A DNA stretch of 64,000 bases from Nematostella vectensis (GCF_932526225.1 NC_064040.1:5987181-6051180), one strand, 5' to 3'; shown: positions 13,000-30,246, counted from the stretch's first letter. A program made the numbers and translations. The notes: a model not told the origin generated them from the letters alone.

Positions 13000-14100
13000 C
13001 ATGCCCTTATATGAAAAAAATACCACCCCTCCCCTCCCCCAACCCCCACAGGACTTTTATGAGGGGGAAGGGAAGATTTGAACATGTAATTTTAATCAGA
13101 ATCGTTATATGATTGAAAGAAGAACAAATGTACTTTTCTTGCACTTTTCAGAAGTCACTAGACTTTTTAAGTGGTAAATTAAAGCTAAAATAAACGCACT
13201 TGCCTCGTCGACCGTATATGGAAAAGTGGATCGCTAATCACAATAAATTTTATTATGCCAATTCCCCAGTAGCCATATTAGCATATGCAAATGACTTTAC
13301 ATAGTAGCGCCCGTCACGCCTGAGAGCGACAAAAAAATATTTCAATGAAAAAAGCCCTTTTTGCCAAGAGACTTTCTAGCTAATTAGTAAGCGTTCAACA
13401 AGTTGCTTTTTGTTGTTGCTATTTTGTCACTAAAAGACTACAGCAAAGCTGTAGAAAAACTATTGGTGGTATGCGTAGGCGTGGTAGCCAAGCGATAAAC
13501 CAACACAAGGCTTAAAAAGTATGTTGTACGCTTCTGTGAGAGTTTACCCTACCAAAATCCCTCCTAAAAAGAGAGAACTCTAAACTGCCCCAATACCCAT
13601 CACAAAGCAATGATAATTTACCGTGACCTCATTAAAGCCCCCTGTGTAAGAGGATAGTAAGCCGGTTGGTTTACTTTAACGCGACGAGTGCCAATTAACA
13701 AGATCTTAGCAGCCACCACGTTGCTACAGCCGCCACGTTGCTACAATGGACGGAAAAGGTAGGGATATTCGCAGTCTAAATGCTCCGTCAGTAATCCATA
13801 AGGGATTTGGCCGTTACGAAGCATATATTTTGGTAGAGTTATATTATATAACAAAAATTCCTCGAGCCCAATTTGAATACCTGTCTTGATTTTAAACATG
13901 AACAACTATAGCGGTGTACAGTTTGTCTCAACCACATTAATTGGCCGAATCAGCATTTCTTTTATTGGATTCAGTTTGTGAAAGATATTTTGCGAGTTAT
14001 CCTTCAAACAATTCCGCCAAATACTCCCTAATTTACTAGTGAGGTATCTCAATTACAACACAAGGGTCGTGTGGGGGGCCGATATGTACAGGACCCTGTA
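13000..14100. other. No gene recognised
   Basis: Spacer upstream of the kizuna-like gene. It is AT-rich with scattered short direct and inverted repeats. I see no supported exon; it probably includes the kizuna promoter. Confidence 0.4.
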
Positions 14101-15115
14101 CATATGTACAGGATCCTGTACATATGTACAGGACCCGAAATGATCCCAGGACCGGAAACGATCCCAGGACCAATTTATTATATTGCCAGGCGTTAAACCC
14201 ATAAACAGAGTCTAAAACAAATACACAACTTTTAATTGCTACGGAAATACAGCATATATAAACATAGCACAGCTTTGCTCAGATCAACCAAACTTTTGAC
14301 CTTCCATCACACTCTAAACATTTTGCGGTTCCGACACATGACTCTGACACTCTAAATCTTATTTCCGATAAACATCACCCCTAAAAATTAATATTCATTC
14401 GTAAACCAAACATGTATTTATCCACGAAATCCTTGTTCACACGAGCGAGTATTTACCGATTCATTAGGCAGCCGGTTTGGCCGAGAAGATGGAATGACAA
14501 AAGCACACTGAGTAATACGCTCGAACAACCCTTCTACTACCGATGCAAAATATTAAAAGGATGTGGCTTTTGTTGAAAGCAATATTATGTGAGTTTTTAA
14601 TTTCCTCATGTAGTCATGCGTACACCCCGGCATGATGTCATGATAGGATAGGTCTTTCATTCGCCGAATACAAACATGCAAAAAAAATAACTTTAAAATA
14701 TTTTGATTCCTATGAAAAGCAGCCTGTCCTATCTGTAAAGACTTTCTTTTATGCTTGTTATGTAAAAATGATTTATCCACGCCGGGTTCTTCAAATTACT
14801 ATCACAAAGAATTGTTAGTTGACCCCAATTTCTGACTCAACCACTGTTTTCCCCCAGCAGTCGTATATTAAAATCTTAATACTATAGTTTTAGTTAAGGT
14901 AAATTACCTTTTAATAACACAAACAAAGCTAAATGTTTCATATGCTTTTAAAACTGAAAGCCAATCCTTACACATTCCTTTAGTTGTCCATTACTGTAAT
15001 TCCTTGGGGTTCATTTCGGGGACTTTTGGGGATCGTTTCAGGTCCCGGGATCAGTTGGGGAACTTTTGGGGATCGTTTCGGGTCCTGGGATCATTTCGGG
15101 TCCTGTACAGATACC
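14080..15115. mobile_element. About 1-kb element with inverted ends
   Basis: The segment GTACAGGACCCGAAATGATC, continuing through CCCAGGACC (14124-14152), reappears as its reverse complement at about 15083-15111. Outside the left arm are short palindromic TGTACAGGACCCTGTACA-type units. Beside the right arm, the motif TTTTGGGGATCGTTTC is repeated. The interior is AT-rich with no obvious transposase frame, which fits a non-autonomous foldback or MITE-like element. Exact ends and target-site duplication were not resolved. Confidence 0.6.
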
Positions 15116-15339
15116 ATCGAGACTAGCGGTATTATAATGCATGAATTATCAGATGGATCGTTCGTTTCACTTCCTCTCCGTAAAATCGGTCACGTGCCGT
15201 TTGAAAATCATACTAGGTAAACAGGTAAAAGTCGAGAGTAGAGTCAGAGGCCGAGACTCGAGACAGAGGACAGGCTCGTTATACAATAAGAATTTTGACA
15301 CCGGATGCACGCAGGCTAGAAGGCGTCCGGTATTGCGCG

Positions 15340-16010
15340 ATTTTCCACAAGCTTACCAACCTCTTATTCAGTCTCCAGTCAATCCCAGTACTACCAGTAC
15401 TAGCTCGAATATTTTCACGATTGATCACCTTCACCCTGTAAATTGTCGTAAGTATCGCGGAACCCCTCAACTGCTCAAACGTTAGAAATACCGCTTATTC
15501 TGAATAAATACACATCACAAAGCAATGAGCGTTTACTGTGAACTTTATTCTAGGATATAAGACAATTATAGGACAATTACAGGGTGATCAATTGTGAAAA
15601 TATTCGAGCTAGTACTGGGATTGACCAAGAGAGCATAGTTTTCCGCTCTTGATTTTGAATGAAGTCTGGTTTTGGAAATCTTGCAATCCTCGAAGTACTA
15701 CATCCCCTTAATAAACCGCAAGTGCTTGTATCCTTGATGCTAGAATGAAATTTTCGTTGGTATTTGTGCAAATAGGGTGTTTTTTTCGGTTTCAAGTCAC
15801 AAAGCAGCGGCAAACAACAAGATGTAAATGCCAAAGCGCGGGAGTAGGGTGAGTAAAAATGCTCACGCGCAGTGGTGGGGTGGTGGTTACTAAAAATAGC
15901 CGGATTCGGACGCGACATGGCGCGCGGGTAATACCAAAGTGTCCCTCTCTTATCTTATGCTCTCTTGGATTGACTGGAGACTGATTAAGGGGTTGGTAAG
16001 CCTGTGATTT
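15340..16010. repeat. Long inverted repeat (foldback)
   Basis: The left arm, about 15345-15443 (for example CTTACCAACCTCTTATTCAG and CTAGCTCGAATATTTTCAC), is inverted in two pieces, at 15575-15624 and 15969-16003. The right arm is interrupted by a separate element at 15625-15968. This is a potential hairpin with arms near 90 bp. No coding function is visible. Confidence 0.7.
15625..15968. mobile_element. 344-bp MITE with 5-bp target duplication
   Basis: The element starts CCAAGAGAGCATAG and ends TTATGCTCTCTTGG, so its terminal inverted repeats are about 13 bp. It is flanked on both sides by ATTGA. The opposite arm of the surrounding foldback carries the uninterrupted version of the site (GGGATTGACTGG in inverted form), a built-in empty allele that confirms the boundaries. 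There is no internal transposase frame. The superfamily is not assigned. Confidence 0.8.
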
Positions 16011-16308
16011 TCGTGACAGGCGTTACAAATTTTACACATGGAAATTAACATGCTCCGAACGAGTTAGCTTCCAGAAACCACGACAAAGCTCAGTAAATAT
16101 TTTCCAATGCATGTTTATTGATGCAAAATCCAAACGTTAAATGTTTTTTTTTTGGTTTGAAGAATTGCATCGACAATTTTCTTGTTGTTGTAGTCACATG
16201 CAATATTCATGCACTTTTAGAGTGCATGCTCAGTTTAGTTTCCAAATTTACTAAATCATCATCAATTCTTTTTTAGAGTTTCCTTGATTTTATCGATTTT
16301 TTGTAATT

Positions 16309-16600
16309 ATATCTCAGTTATGAATTTTCACAAGCGCTCATTGGTCAGTACGGATCATGTGCATATTAGCAGAACAAATATCAGTCGATAACGTCCATCC
16401 AAAGTGATATCTGTCCTGTGAACATTTTTGTGTATTCAAAACTCACTTTTCGTCTGCTCAATAACTCCTCAAACAAGGATTTCAAAACGCTATAAAGGCA
16501 CAGGTTGGCTGGACGTTATCCACTGATATTTGTCATGTGAAAATGTGCACGTGACCCACATTGACCAATGAGCGCGCGTGAAAATTCATCACTGGGATAT
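16309..16600. mobile_element. 292-bp foldback with about 90-bp arms
   Basis: The left arm (about 16309-16402) contains CTCATTGGTCAGT and TATCAGTCGATAACGTCC. The right arm (about 16507-16600) contains the inverted counterparts GGACGTTATCCACTGATAT and ATTGACCAATGAGCGC. The arms have diverged at several positions and are separated by about 105 bp. No coding capacity is seen. Likely a MITE or other non-autonomous element. Confidence 0.65.
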
Positions 16601-16738
16601 AAAACAAAATATCTAGACAAAAAGTTTAGCATGATTAATTATTTTATGTCATAGGAGAGTGGCAACATACACGCCAAAATAAACACAGAAAATAGCTGCA
16701 TTCGGCAGCCCATTTTGATATAGAAACTTTTTGATTGA

Positions 16739-16855
16739 TTCGTAAGCGTTGACGCTTACGAACCGCGTCGCGGAGATCGCGGACCCGGGGCGACACGGAG
16801 ACCGCGGAAGCGACCTTTCGCGCGGGCTTCCTGTGTCCCCGATCTCCGCGACGCG
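16739..16855. repeat. CpG-rich nested hairpins
   Basis: A perfect 10-bp-arm hairpin, TTCGTAAGCG/CGCTTACGAA with loop TTGA, lies at 16739-16762. A second inverted pair follows: CGCGTCGCGGAGATCG at 16764-16779 and CGATCTCCGCGACGCG at 16840-16855. This is the most CpG-dense spot of the spacer and lies just upstream of the first SIRT2 exon I can recognise. It could be promoter-proximal or simply a mobile-element remnant. Confidence 0.6.
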
Positions 16856-17079
16856 CTGGGTTCCCGAGGGTCAGAAGCACACTCACCAAAAGGGTACGTG
16901 ATTTCTTTTAGTCAGTAAATGCAAGTTTCGGGAATATTCTGGTCCTAATGATTGTCCTAATTGGCCCATGGTATGCTACAGCCTTATTGTTGTTTGTAGC
17001 TTTGACGGGGAGTTGTACTATTTTTTTCCCATCCGCTTATAAAAGCCTGTACTCAGGTTACGTTATGTCTTATTTCTAG

Positions 17080-22684
<5,605 letters not shown>

Positions 22685-23509
22685 ATCTACTATAAATCTA
22701 CTAAAGAGGATACGCTCTTTATAGGGAACTTTTTACAAGAACCCCAAGACTGGTACTTTACCAAATTCTAAGAACATGCTTAGAATACTTCTTAGCAAAC
22801 AGGGCTTAGATAGTAGCAAAATATGTTTGGTTGGTAAAACCACAAACACCGGAAATATGTATGGAATGATTATTCCGACCAATCAATGGCAAGATATTCA
22901 AACAGTCAACTAGACACGGGTTTCAACAAGTCTGAAGTTTCGTGTCTGATTCTTCAGAGGAAAATAACCATTTCACTAATATTTTAGGTGTTCATGGCTT
23001 TACCGGTTGCGCTGTAAAATGCAGAATTTATGTTTATAATAACCTTGTGGTTCATTCTCTGATACTTCATCGAATGTCAAAATGTTAGCGTCCTCTAGGA
23101 CAATTTTAGCATTAAAATGAGGATCAGGCGTAACTGAAAGTTAGAGGTCCTCATAAAAAGAGTGTATTTATATATATTTGTATATTAATACCCCAAAAAT
23201 AACATTGTTATTTTTTTATCAAACTTGTTGCAGTGTCTAGTATTTACACATCAATTTAGAAATTAATTTATAATATTAAATTATATTATAAAGATATGTT
23301 TTCCCCTAAACCTTCTAATCTCCTTTCAAAGCTTTGTGACATATAAGAACATGTGTATTAGAAATGGAAATATCTTACCAACAAAATCGTAAGGTTTCCT
23401 TTAACCAACCACAGGTTGCTCAGAAATTCAGGAACTTAGTTATGTATTCCTAGCTTTGTAAACAGAGGTGGCCTACTGTAAAGTCTGTTTTTCAGCTTTT
23501 GATGCCTTC
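22685..23509. other. Convergent intergenic region SIRT2/DGLUCY
   Basis: This stretch lies between the stop codons of two convergent genes. It is AT-rich and presumably holds both 3' UTRs. No further exon, repeat array or RNA gene is seen. Confidence 0.5.
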
Positions 23510-26500
23510 CTATTTAGTGATAGCCAAAAGTTCTTTCAGCTTGTTGGTGTGCACTGGGTCAAATTGCAGACCATCCACCGACATTTCCGCTTTACCTGTC
23601 ACACCATCACACACTCCAGCTTTCACCAAGAACTCTAGGATTTGTCTTTCCTACAAAAAAAATACAATAGGAGTTGGTCAATCATTACATGATAGTCAGA
23701 GAGGGAAGGTACAGAATGGGGTAGAGACCATGCTAATGGGGAAGGGGGAAAGGGGTTGTGGGGTAACTAACAATGCAACAAAGAGCGTCATGGAAACAGG
23801 AGAGGCACTCCATGAAATTTGGGTCAGTGGTACAATAAATTATGTTGGATGCATTAATTAGGAGAGGCTTAATGAAGCCTTAATTATTTGTAGAGGCTTA
23901 AACTTAAAATATGACTTTTGACACATCTGTTTCTTGTTCATATACAATTGTACAATGTGTAAACTTGGTCAAAGGATCTCACAAATATTGAGAAAACATT
24001 GTACCTTGTCAACATCTGTAAGTGCTGTCTCCATGGCAACAGGCAGGCGGAAACCAAGTCCATGCCTTTGGTACCTAGAGTGGTTAGAGCACTCATTAAG
24101 CAGGTAGACAGCCATGGCTAGTGCCCAGCCCCCCCAGTTGGAGACTCCTGCAGAGATGATGTTGTCGGTTTGTACAGTTGCGGCAATGCTGGGGCCGTTC
24201 TTGATGTGTTGGGTGACTTGTGTATGCACATTACCCATACCAATCTCATTGCCGCCATCACCAATACCGATGGTTGCTATGTCCCCAGTCTGATAAGCTA
24301 TGGAGAAAAGATGTAACATATAAGCTGGCTACCCAACAAACACTTCCTTTTTATTAAATGCTTAACGATCTTGAAATGGTGGGCCTGAAGGCAAGCATGG
24401 CATCTGACCGTAAAGCATGGATGGACCCCCATGTGAACCCAATGTGCCAATACACCTGCAAATAGGTGGACTCTGATGTTAAATGGATAGTGAGTGAGTG
24501 ATTATACAACAATCATAGTGGGATTTCATTGGACTTGAAATGTTGGGGAAGTATGAAATTTTGTGCTCCAAAGAATGCCTCTCTCACCACCCCCTACCTG
24601 GACCCACCTTGTAGAAACAGTTCATCCACAGGGCTGAGATTGCACAGCGATGACAAATCTTTGCCTTTCATGGATCTATAACTGCCATCTGCAGATCGAC
24701 ATGCTGCCTCAACTGCAACAAGAATGTCAAACCTTGGCCTGCTGTCACTCTCATAGAGAAACTCCTTTGCTGCAATTTCCTTGGATACTATTCCTGTGAC
24801 ATCAAACTTTTCAACAATAACACCATTTCCAAGGATTCCCCTTACACAACAAAACTCCACAACACTTGTCAAAATGTCGAAATGGTACTTGCAAGCGACT
24901 AGTGTTACACTTTTTCCCACAGCCTGGAAAGCTCTTGCCATTGTTATGACACTTGGCAAGCCATCAGTCTCGTCAGGGGGATTACGAGAAGAATTTACAG
25001 GAAAACCAGAAGCTATAGCTATTCTAGAAGAATGTGATATCCTTAGAGCAGCCTTAACAAGTTCTTGGGGTATGTGAAGATGCTTGATTCCTCTCATTCC
25101 AGGGTCATCTTGTATGGCTTCTTCAAGTCTGTTAATTTTCTGGAGGGTACTTGTTCCGATGATTGAGGCAAAGTAGGGTTTCTCCTGTAGTGTGACCACT
25201 TTTGGCTGGTCATCACCAAACGAAGGTTTGTGTGACTTGAAGTAGTCTTCAGTCATGACATCACTTATGAACATGCACCCAGGCGTGTGTGAGAAGCAAA
25301 TTGCTGGCTCTGATAAAATAATAATAATGATTTTAAAACTTCTACAGCAAACTATCCATTGCAAGAAAAAGCAGTTATCTTAGAGTGGTAAAGGAAAACT
25401 GTAAAATGCAATGCAAATATATCCTATATGGATTAATTTTAGTACCAAACTTTCTTCATGGTACCAAATTGGTTGGTACCATGTTACTTTCTTTGCACAA
25501 AAATTCCATGGAAATGCTTATTGGCTCATTGTAATATAGTGATAGTTATGTTACACCACCTGCAGTTTTGATAGCACAAGAAGAGGTCACTCCACAAGCC
25601 CAAAACAGTGGAACTTCATCATCATCAACAGCTACTACATCCCCGTGTTCAGGTTTTAGGGACGTTTCTATTCCAATCATTGCAGGATCGCCAATATGTA
25701 TTGGAGCACCATGAACAGCTTCGAAAGCTGCTGTTACAATTACTGCTCTTTCCACCAAATGTTTCTTGATCGGTCGCATGGAAACCACCATTTTGGGGCA
25801 GGAAAACTTGCCTGCTGGTATGCATGAGATGTTGGTTTGGAACATACTGACATTTTTCTTTTCCTGGATGTTTTTAATGGGGATTCCAGAAGCTATCATG
25901 GCATCCTCAAATGAGAAGCTGCACCCTATGTAGAATGTGACCATATCCTCCCATGAATAATCAAGCAGGTTTGTCAAAATGGTAGAAGTTTCCTTCCCAT
26001 CCTCTCTATTATTCACTATGTACTTTAAGAGGTCAGTTCTAAGATCACACAAGAGTTGAATACATGTATTAGTTTTTAAAATCTTGGATTGGAAAATAGT
26101 TAGAAAAGGCCTGTACCCAGTATTTTTTTGGGAGGGGGGGTGCAAAATCTGAAAAGATTGACCTAAATTTCAGGGTGGGGGGGGGGGGGGGGGTAGGGGA
26201 GGGTGTGAGTTTTCTGATAAAAATCTGACCACCCCCGAAAGAACAAAGTTCACTTTTTTTTATGCCATTGCATAAAACGGAACGTCTATTATTCGATTTG
26301 TATGTTTATAGTTTGCTTTACTTATAGTGTCTTTGTTGACACATAGCACGTCTATTGCGAACTGGAACCGCCGTTGTGTGTATGAGGGGGTGCACCCCGA
26401 GTACGGGCCTGTAGACATCAGAAGCAAATATATGGCACAAAAACAGCTGCGTTCCGTGCATATGTTGCTTCTTAAACCCCTTTTTTTCCACTTCTTTCTC

Positions 26501-27085
26501 ACTAATTCAAAAGAATGCGGAAAAAAATAATAATAAAGCATCCTGTGGCGCATAGGGTTATACCGGAACTCACGAAAAAAAAAAAAATTAAACCACACTG
26601 TGTCTTTACAATTATACTTTTTACAATTTCACATACCTTATATCTGAATTTGGATCGGCCAAGAAGCCAGCGCTAACCTCGCCGACGTCACTACAATACA
26701 ACAGTGGACAAGGTGCTGGGTTCTTCCGACAAAACTCCATGAAGTCCTTCGCTAAAGACGAGGGAATTATTGCAACGTTGGCTTGCAAAAAACCCCGACA
26801 CAAGCCTGAGGCGGTAGATAATTTGTCAGTGATGCTTGGGTCTGTTCTAAAACTCAATCGCGCCTGTTTCGGGGTCCATTTTTCCGGGGGGACCAAGCTC
26901 ATCTCCGTGTTTTTCGCCATTGTTGTTGACATTTTGAGACGGGAATTTTTGTCTCTCTTTTCAACGTTCGCATCTGGGTTTCCTGTAACTGTTGACATGT
27001 TGAGTTGCGAATCAACTTTATAAAATACTGTGATCCCTGCCCGCAAATAAGTTACTCTTAAAATCGGAGAAGTGGCTCTCTTCAT
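23510..27085 (-). CDS. DGLUCY: D-glutamate cyclase, mitochondrial
   Basis: Five exons on the minus strand: 26637-27085, 25560-26038, 24608-25309, 24005-24297 and 23510-23650. All phases close, giving about 687 aa. I chose the ATG at 27085 because the resulting N terminus (MKRATSPILRVTYLRAG) is basic and lacks acidic residues, like a mitochondrial presequence; the Met codons at MSTVTG or MSTTMA are alternatives. The first half resembles the DUF1445 hydro-lyase-like domain (DVGEVSAGFLADP, GDPAMIGI, SHTPGCMFISD). The second half resembles the DUF4392 domain (GFPVN near residue 430, DGLPSV, IGIGDGGNEIGMG). This two-domain order is that of vertebrate DGLUCY (C14orf159), which converts D-glutamate to 5-oxo-D-proline in mitochondria. 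A SINE-like element lies upstream and a MITE sits in intron 1. I am confident of the family; the substrate is carried over from the vertebrate enzyme. Confidence 0.88.
26107..26411. mobile_element. 305-bp MITE in DGLUCY intron 1
   Basis: The left end AGGCCTGTACCC and right end GAGTACGGGCCTG form short inverted termini. G-rich sequence follows the left end, including a G run near 26177-26194. The right half (GCACGTCTATTGCGAACTGG to the end) recurs in inverted orientation at about 49800-49875, so this is an interspersed family. No coding capacity. Confidence 0.55.
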
Positions 27086-27524
27086 CCACACAAGAGCATC
27101 GCGTTTCTTCTCCAGTTCCTGTAGAATATCAAGATGTCAAAATATCACAAAATCGCCGCAGGGGGGTAGGGGTTCTAGATAGACCTCGTGAGATAAATAA
27201 CTTTGGGAAAAGGAAGCCATGTAAAAGAAGAATACAGCCTCAAAAATTAAATACTTTATTCTTGAGTGTATGAGTGCAAACGTTGCTTTCTAGCCTGTTC
27301 TTTCGGGACTTCTCACAAATTTCCGGTTCATAGTTTTGGATTCTGGGGTCCCTGTGCCTAAGTAACACAGGAAACCTGAACTCACAAAACAAAGTTTTAA
27401 AGGCGATTAGGCCATATCATAAATATCCACAAAAGCACCTCTTCGTGCTTTTTTACTGTCAAGTATTGCTGACATCGTGGAGCTATTGTATAAGCTATCT
27501 TGGAGAACAGAGAGGAGGTATAGC

Positions 27525-27790
27525 CTAGGTGTGGAACCTAGCTGGCGCAGTTGGCACAGAGCTGTGCCTCCCATCACTGAGTTCTGGGTTTATATAGCCG
27601 GTTCCAACCTGAGTTGAGTTAGTTGGTCTCGCCTTTGCTCAGAGGGTTTTTCTCCGGATTCTCCGGTTTTCCTCCCTCCAGAAAACCAACAATTTCGACC
27701 AAAGCTGTTATCCGTGGTCAGACATAGTCTAGTTGTATGGCGGCTGAGGCGCCTTCCCATGCCTATAACTCTACTACGTCTGAATCTGCG
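27525..27790 (+). mobile_element. SINE-like element (tRNA-type promoter boxes)
   Basis: TGGCGCAGTTGG near 27550 matches the A box of a Pol III promoter, and GGTTCCAACCT near 27600 is close to a B box. These are followed by TTTCTCCGGATTCTCCGG and TTTTCCTCCCTCC, a motif I associate with SINE bodies. The box spacing is wider than in a true tRNA and no cloverleaf forms, so I call it a SINE relic rather than a tRNA gene. It lies between DGLUCY and the small membrane-protein gene. Confidence 0.45.
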
Positions 27791-27841
27791 CTCTCATAAT
27801 CCAGTATTCAGTTACAATCAATCTCAGGTAGCCCAGGCTCA

Positions 27842-28181
27842 CAGCGAGTGTAGAATGTTTATTACAGAGTTTACATGAGCGAATATAAGAATACAGTCTT
27901 AAATGTTTTAGGAAATGAGTGGGTGGCAGCGAGTGTAGAATGTTTATTACAGAGTTTACATGAGCGAATATAAGAAAATAGTCTTAAATGTTTTAGGAAA
28001 TGAGGGGTTGGCAGCGAGTGTAGAATGCTTATAACAGAGTTTACCTGAGCGAATATAAGAAAATAGTCTTAAATGTTTTAGGAAATGAGGGGGTGGCAGC
28101 GAGTGTAGAATGTTTATTACAGAGTTTACATGAGCGAATATAAGAAAATAGTCTTAAATGTTTTAGGAAATGACGGGGTGG
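27842..28181. repeat. 85-bp minisatellite, four copies
   Basis: Units begin CAGCGAGTGTAGAATG at 27842, 27927, 28012 and 28097, an 85-bp period, and contain TTACAGAGTTTAC and TTTTAGGAAATGA. Copies differ at only a few positions. The array abuts the 3' end of the minus-strand membrane-protein gene and could be part of its 3' UTR. Confidence 0.95.
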
Positions 28182-28235
28182 CTGTGTCCCCTCTAGAAAA
28201 GGCTGCCACACTGCTGCAACTAAAACTTATGGTTT

Positions 28236-28751
28236 TTACAACATTATAAGCACAACAACGGCCACCAGTATCCCTATCACTAAAAAGATCAGAATACAAG
28301 CTGCTATTAGAAAACACTTCATGTTGGCTCGGTATTGCTCTACCTCTCCTCGTTTTTGCGTATGGCGCGACCTGGCTTCCGGGTCCGTTTTCTCATAAAT
28401 CTGCTCACTCCAAGATCGCGCTCTCCTCTCGTTTGATTGCACTTCATTCCGCTCTAGTTCCTTTGCTAGTGGCTTGTGGATGTTTGAGTTCTGCCGCGAT
28501 GCGCTGTCGTGTCTGGTGTTTCCATTCTCTTCTTGCACTTGGTGATCAGTCGATAGCTTTTTGCTTAACTGTTGATTACCACCCGTCTTACTTAAAGACG
28601 TGACTTTTGTGGAAGTCTTTCTTTGAAAACTTGCACGTACTGGTTTTTGGTTTGTCCCTGAATAGTCCGAGAGCACTTTCTCCAGGACATTCATATCAAT
28701 AAATTCATCTTCCTGATAAGCTGGGTTCATTTTAACTTCCCCTTGATCCAT
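28236..28751 (-). CDS. Small single-pass (tail-anchored-like) membrane protein
   Basis: Single-exon frame of 171 aa from the ATG at 28751 (MDQGEVKMNPAYQEDEF). The reading frame is open further upstream but has no earlier ATG there. The first 140 or so residues are hydrophilic, rich in S, K, Q, N and R, and probably disordered. The last 26 residues form one strongly hydrophobic segment (CFLIAACILIFLVIG onward) running to the stop, which suggests a C-terminal membrane anchor with the bulk in the cytosol. A basic stretch (RSRHTQKRGEVEQYRANMK) precedes it. I do not recognise the family. The gene is divergent from eIF4A-III and flanked downstream by an 85-bp minisatellite. It could alternatively be one exon of a longer transcript. 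Confidence 0.6.
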   Translation of the reverse strand: MDQGEVKMNPAYQEDEFIDMNVLEKVLSDYSGTNQKPVRASFQRKTSTKVTSLSKTGGNQQLSKKLSTDHQVQEENGNTRHDSASRQNSNIHKPLAKELERNEVQSNERRARSWSEQIYEKTDPEARSRHTQKRGEVEQYRANMKCFLIAACILIFLVIGILVAVVVLIML

Positions 28752-29758
28752 TGCTAATGTAAATATAATCAACTGCTCGTGTACTGTTAACGCTAGACTC
28801 AAACGCGTGCTTAGTTATCTTTTTCGGCTCTAGCCTCTGGCTTTTCAACGCATTTGGCTTATGGTTATATCACTTCCCGTTCAAAACAATCTCATTCACT
28901 CATGCATTCCATGGCCAATGAACCGACGTGCGACGCAACGGGAGACAGAACACGATTGTCAGGGTCACAGAATATCAACAGAGAACAAGAATAGTAATAC
29001 GGAGTCTTCGGTATATTTAAAAGCGCAGCTCATGTGGTGAATAGCAAACAGGCGAACCTAAAAAACCCTATTTATTTGCATAAAAAAGTACTGTCATCTT
29101 TACAGTCAAGTTATACTTATGTATATATACATGCCAAACCCTCTTATATAGAACATACAGGATAATCATCTTTTTTAATGGTTAGTAACAATTTTTGATG
29201 GACTTTTGGTGAAAGGTTCCTCGCTAAAAAGACCACATTTGTAATCTTAATTTGGAAAATATTTTACGCTAGCGCCAATTTTTTTTGTGTTAAGATGATT
29301 TTAGGGTTATGGGCGTGATGACGCAGCAATCTGGTCAATGGTGGCGTTATAAAGCGGAAAAATTCCAAAAAGAAACTAAAAAAAAGCTATTACGCAAATG
29401 AGATCGAACCCATTCAACCAAAACAGAATCTGGGTTTGAAGAAGTCATCGTGAGAACCAACTAACCCGTAACGACAGGGGGTATCGTTTCTAATCAAGTA
29501 AAGGATAAATAACTATAAAAGGAAATAAATGAAAGATGTAGTGTTAGATCCACTACAATGACGTCTTCGGTGAGCTGTTGCAAAGCGGTGACACGTAAAT
29601 AAATGACACCCCCTACCCTTGCAGCACCCTTGAATGACTGAATGATTGAATTATATGGGGGGAGGGTTAGGGAGGGGGTTATATAAAACGCTGACCACCC
29701 AAGAAAGAACATAATCGGAATGAACGCCATTGCAGTATCTCCACGGGAAGTTTATTAT
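28752..29758. other. Upstream region of membrane-protein gene
   Basis: No supported exon. It probably contains the promoter of the minus-strand gene starting at 28751. Sequence near 29640-29720 (GACCACCC.AAGAAAGAACA) resembles part of the MITE at 26107-26411, suggesting a degraded relative. Confidence 0.4.
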
Positions 29759-29869
29759 CAGGGTGGTGAAGAACGGGTGCCCATAACGAATCACGAAGTT
29801 ATTTTTCAAACTATCACGAATTTAATTTAGGGCCAATCACGAATCACGAAAATACTCTTCACCACCCTG
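29759..29869. mobile_element. 111-bp foldback element with 6-bp target duplication
   Basis: Perfect 14-bp inverted ends, CAGGGTGGTGAAGA and TCTTCACCACCCTG. TATTAT directly precedes the left end and directly follows the right end, consistent with a 6-bp target duplication. The interior has repeated AATCACGAA motifs and no coding capacity. Confidence 0.7.
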
Positions 29870-30214
29870 TATTATCGGATTGGCATTAAAAAATTTGACA
29901 TACCAGATGTGATCTAGAATACCGTTTTTATCAATTGGCTGATGCTTTATAATTTTGTCTACAAATAGCACGTCCAGGGGCGGCGGAGTGGTCCCATAAG
30001 TGTTGAGGGGTGGTTGGTGGTTTCAGGGTGGAGGGGTGGGTGTTTTTTTTTCCAAATCCTTAAGCGCGATTTATGAGAAAGCGGGTTTTTTATGAACGGG
30101 ATTTTAATAAACTGTTTAACAAATTTGTTGTCGGTTGCATATATATACCGCTCGAAACCCGTTGGTTTAAAATAACCTTCATATATAAAGAAACATCCGC
30201 CCAGAAAACTTGTG

Positions 30215-30215
30215 T

Positions 30216-30246
<31 letters not shown>

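Noticed and set aside
16644-16889. 81-codon arginine-rich minus-strand frame
   Set aside because: Falls on the CpG-rich hairpin cluster; arginine richness is explained by CG composition.
27540-27615. Possible tRNA gene
   Set aside because: A- and B-box-like motifs are present but spaced too far apart, and no acceptor or anticodon stem can be formed; treated as a SINE relic.
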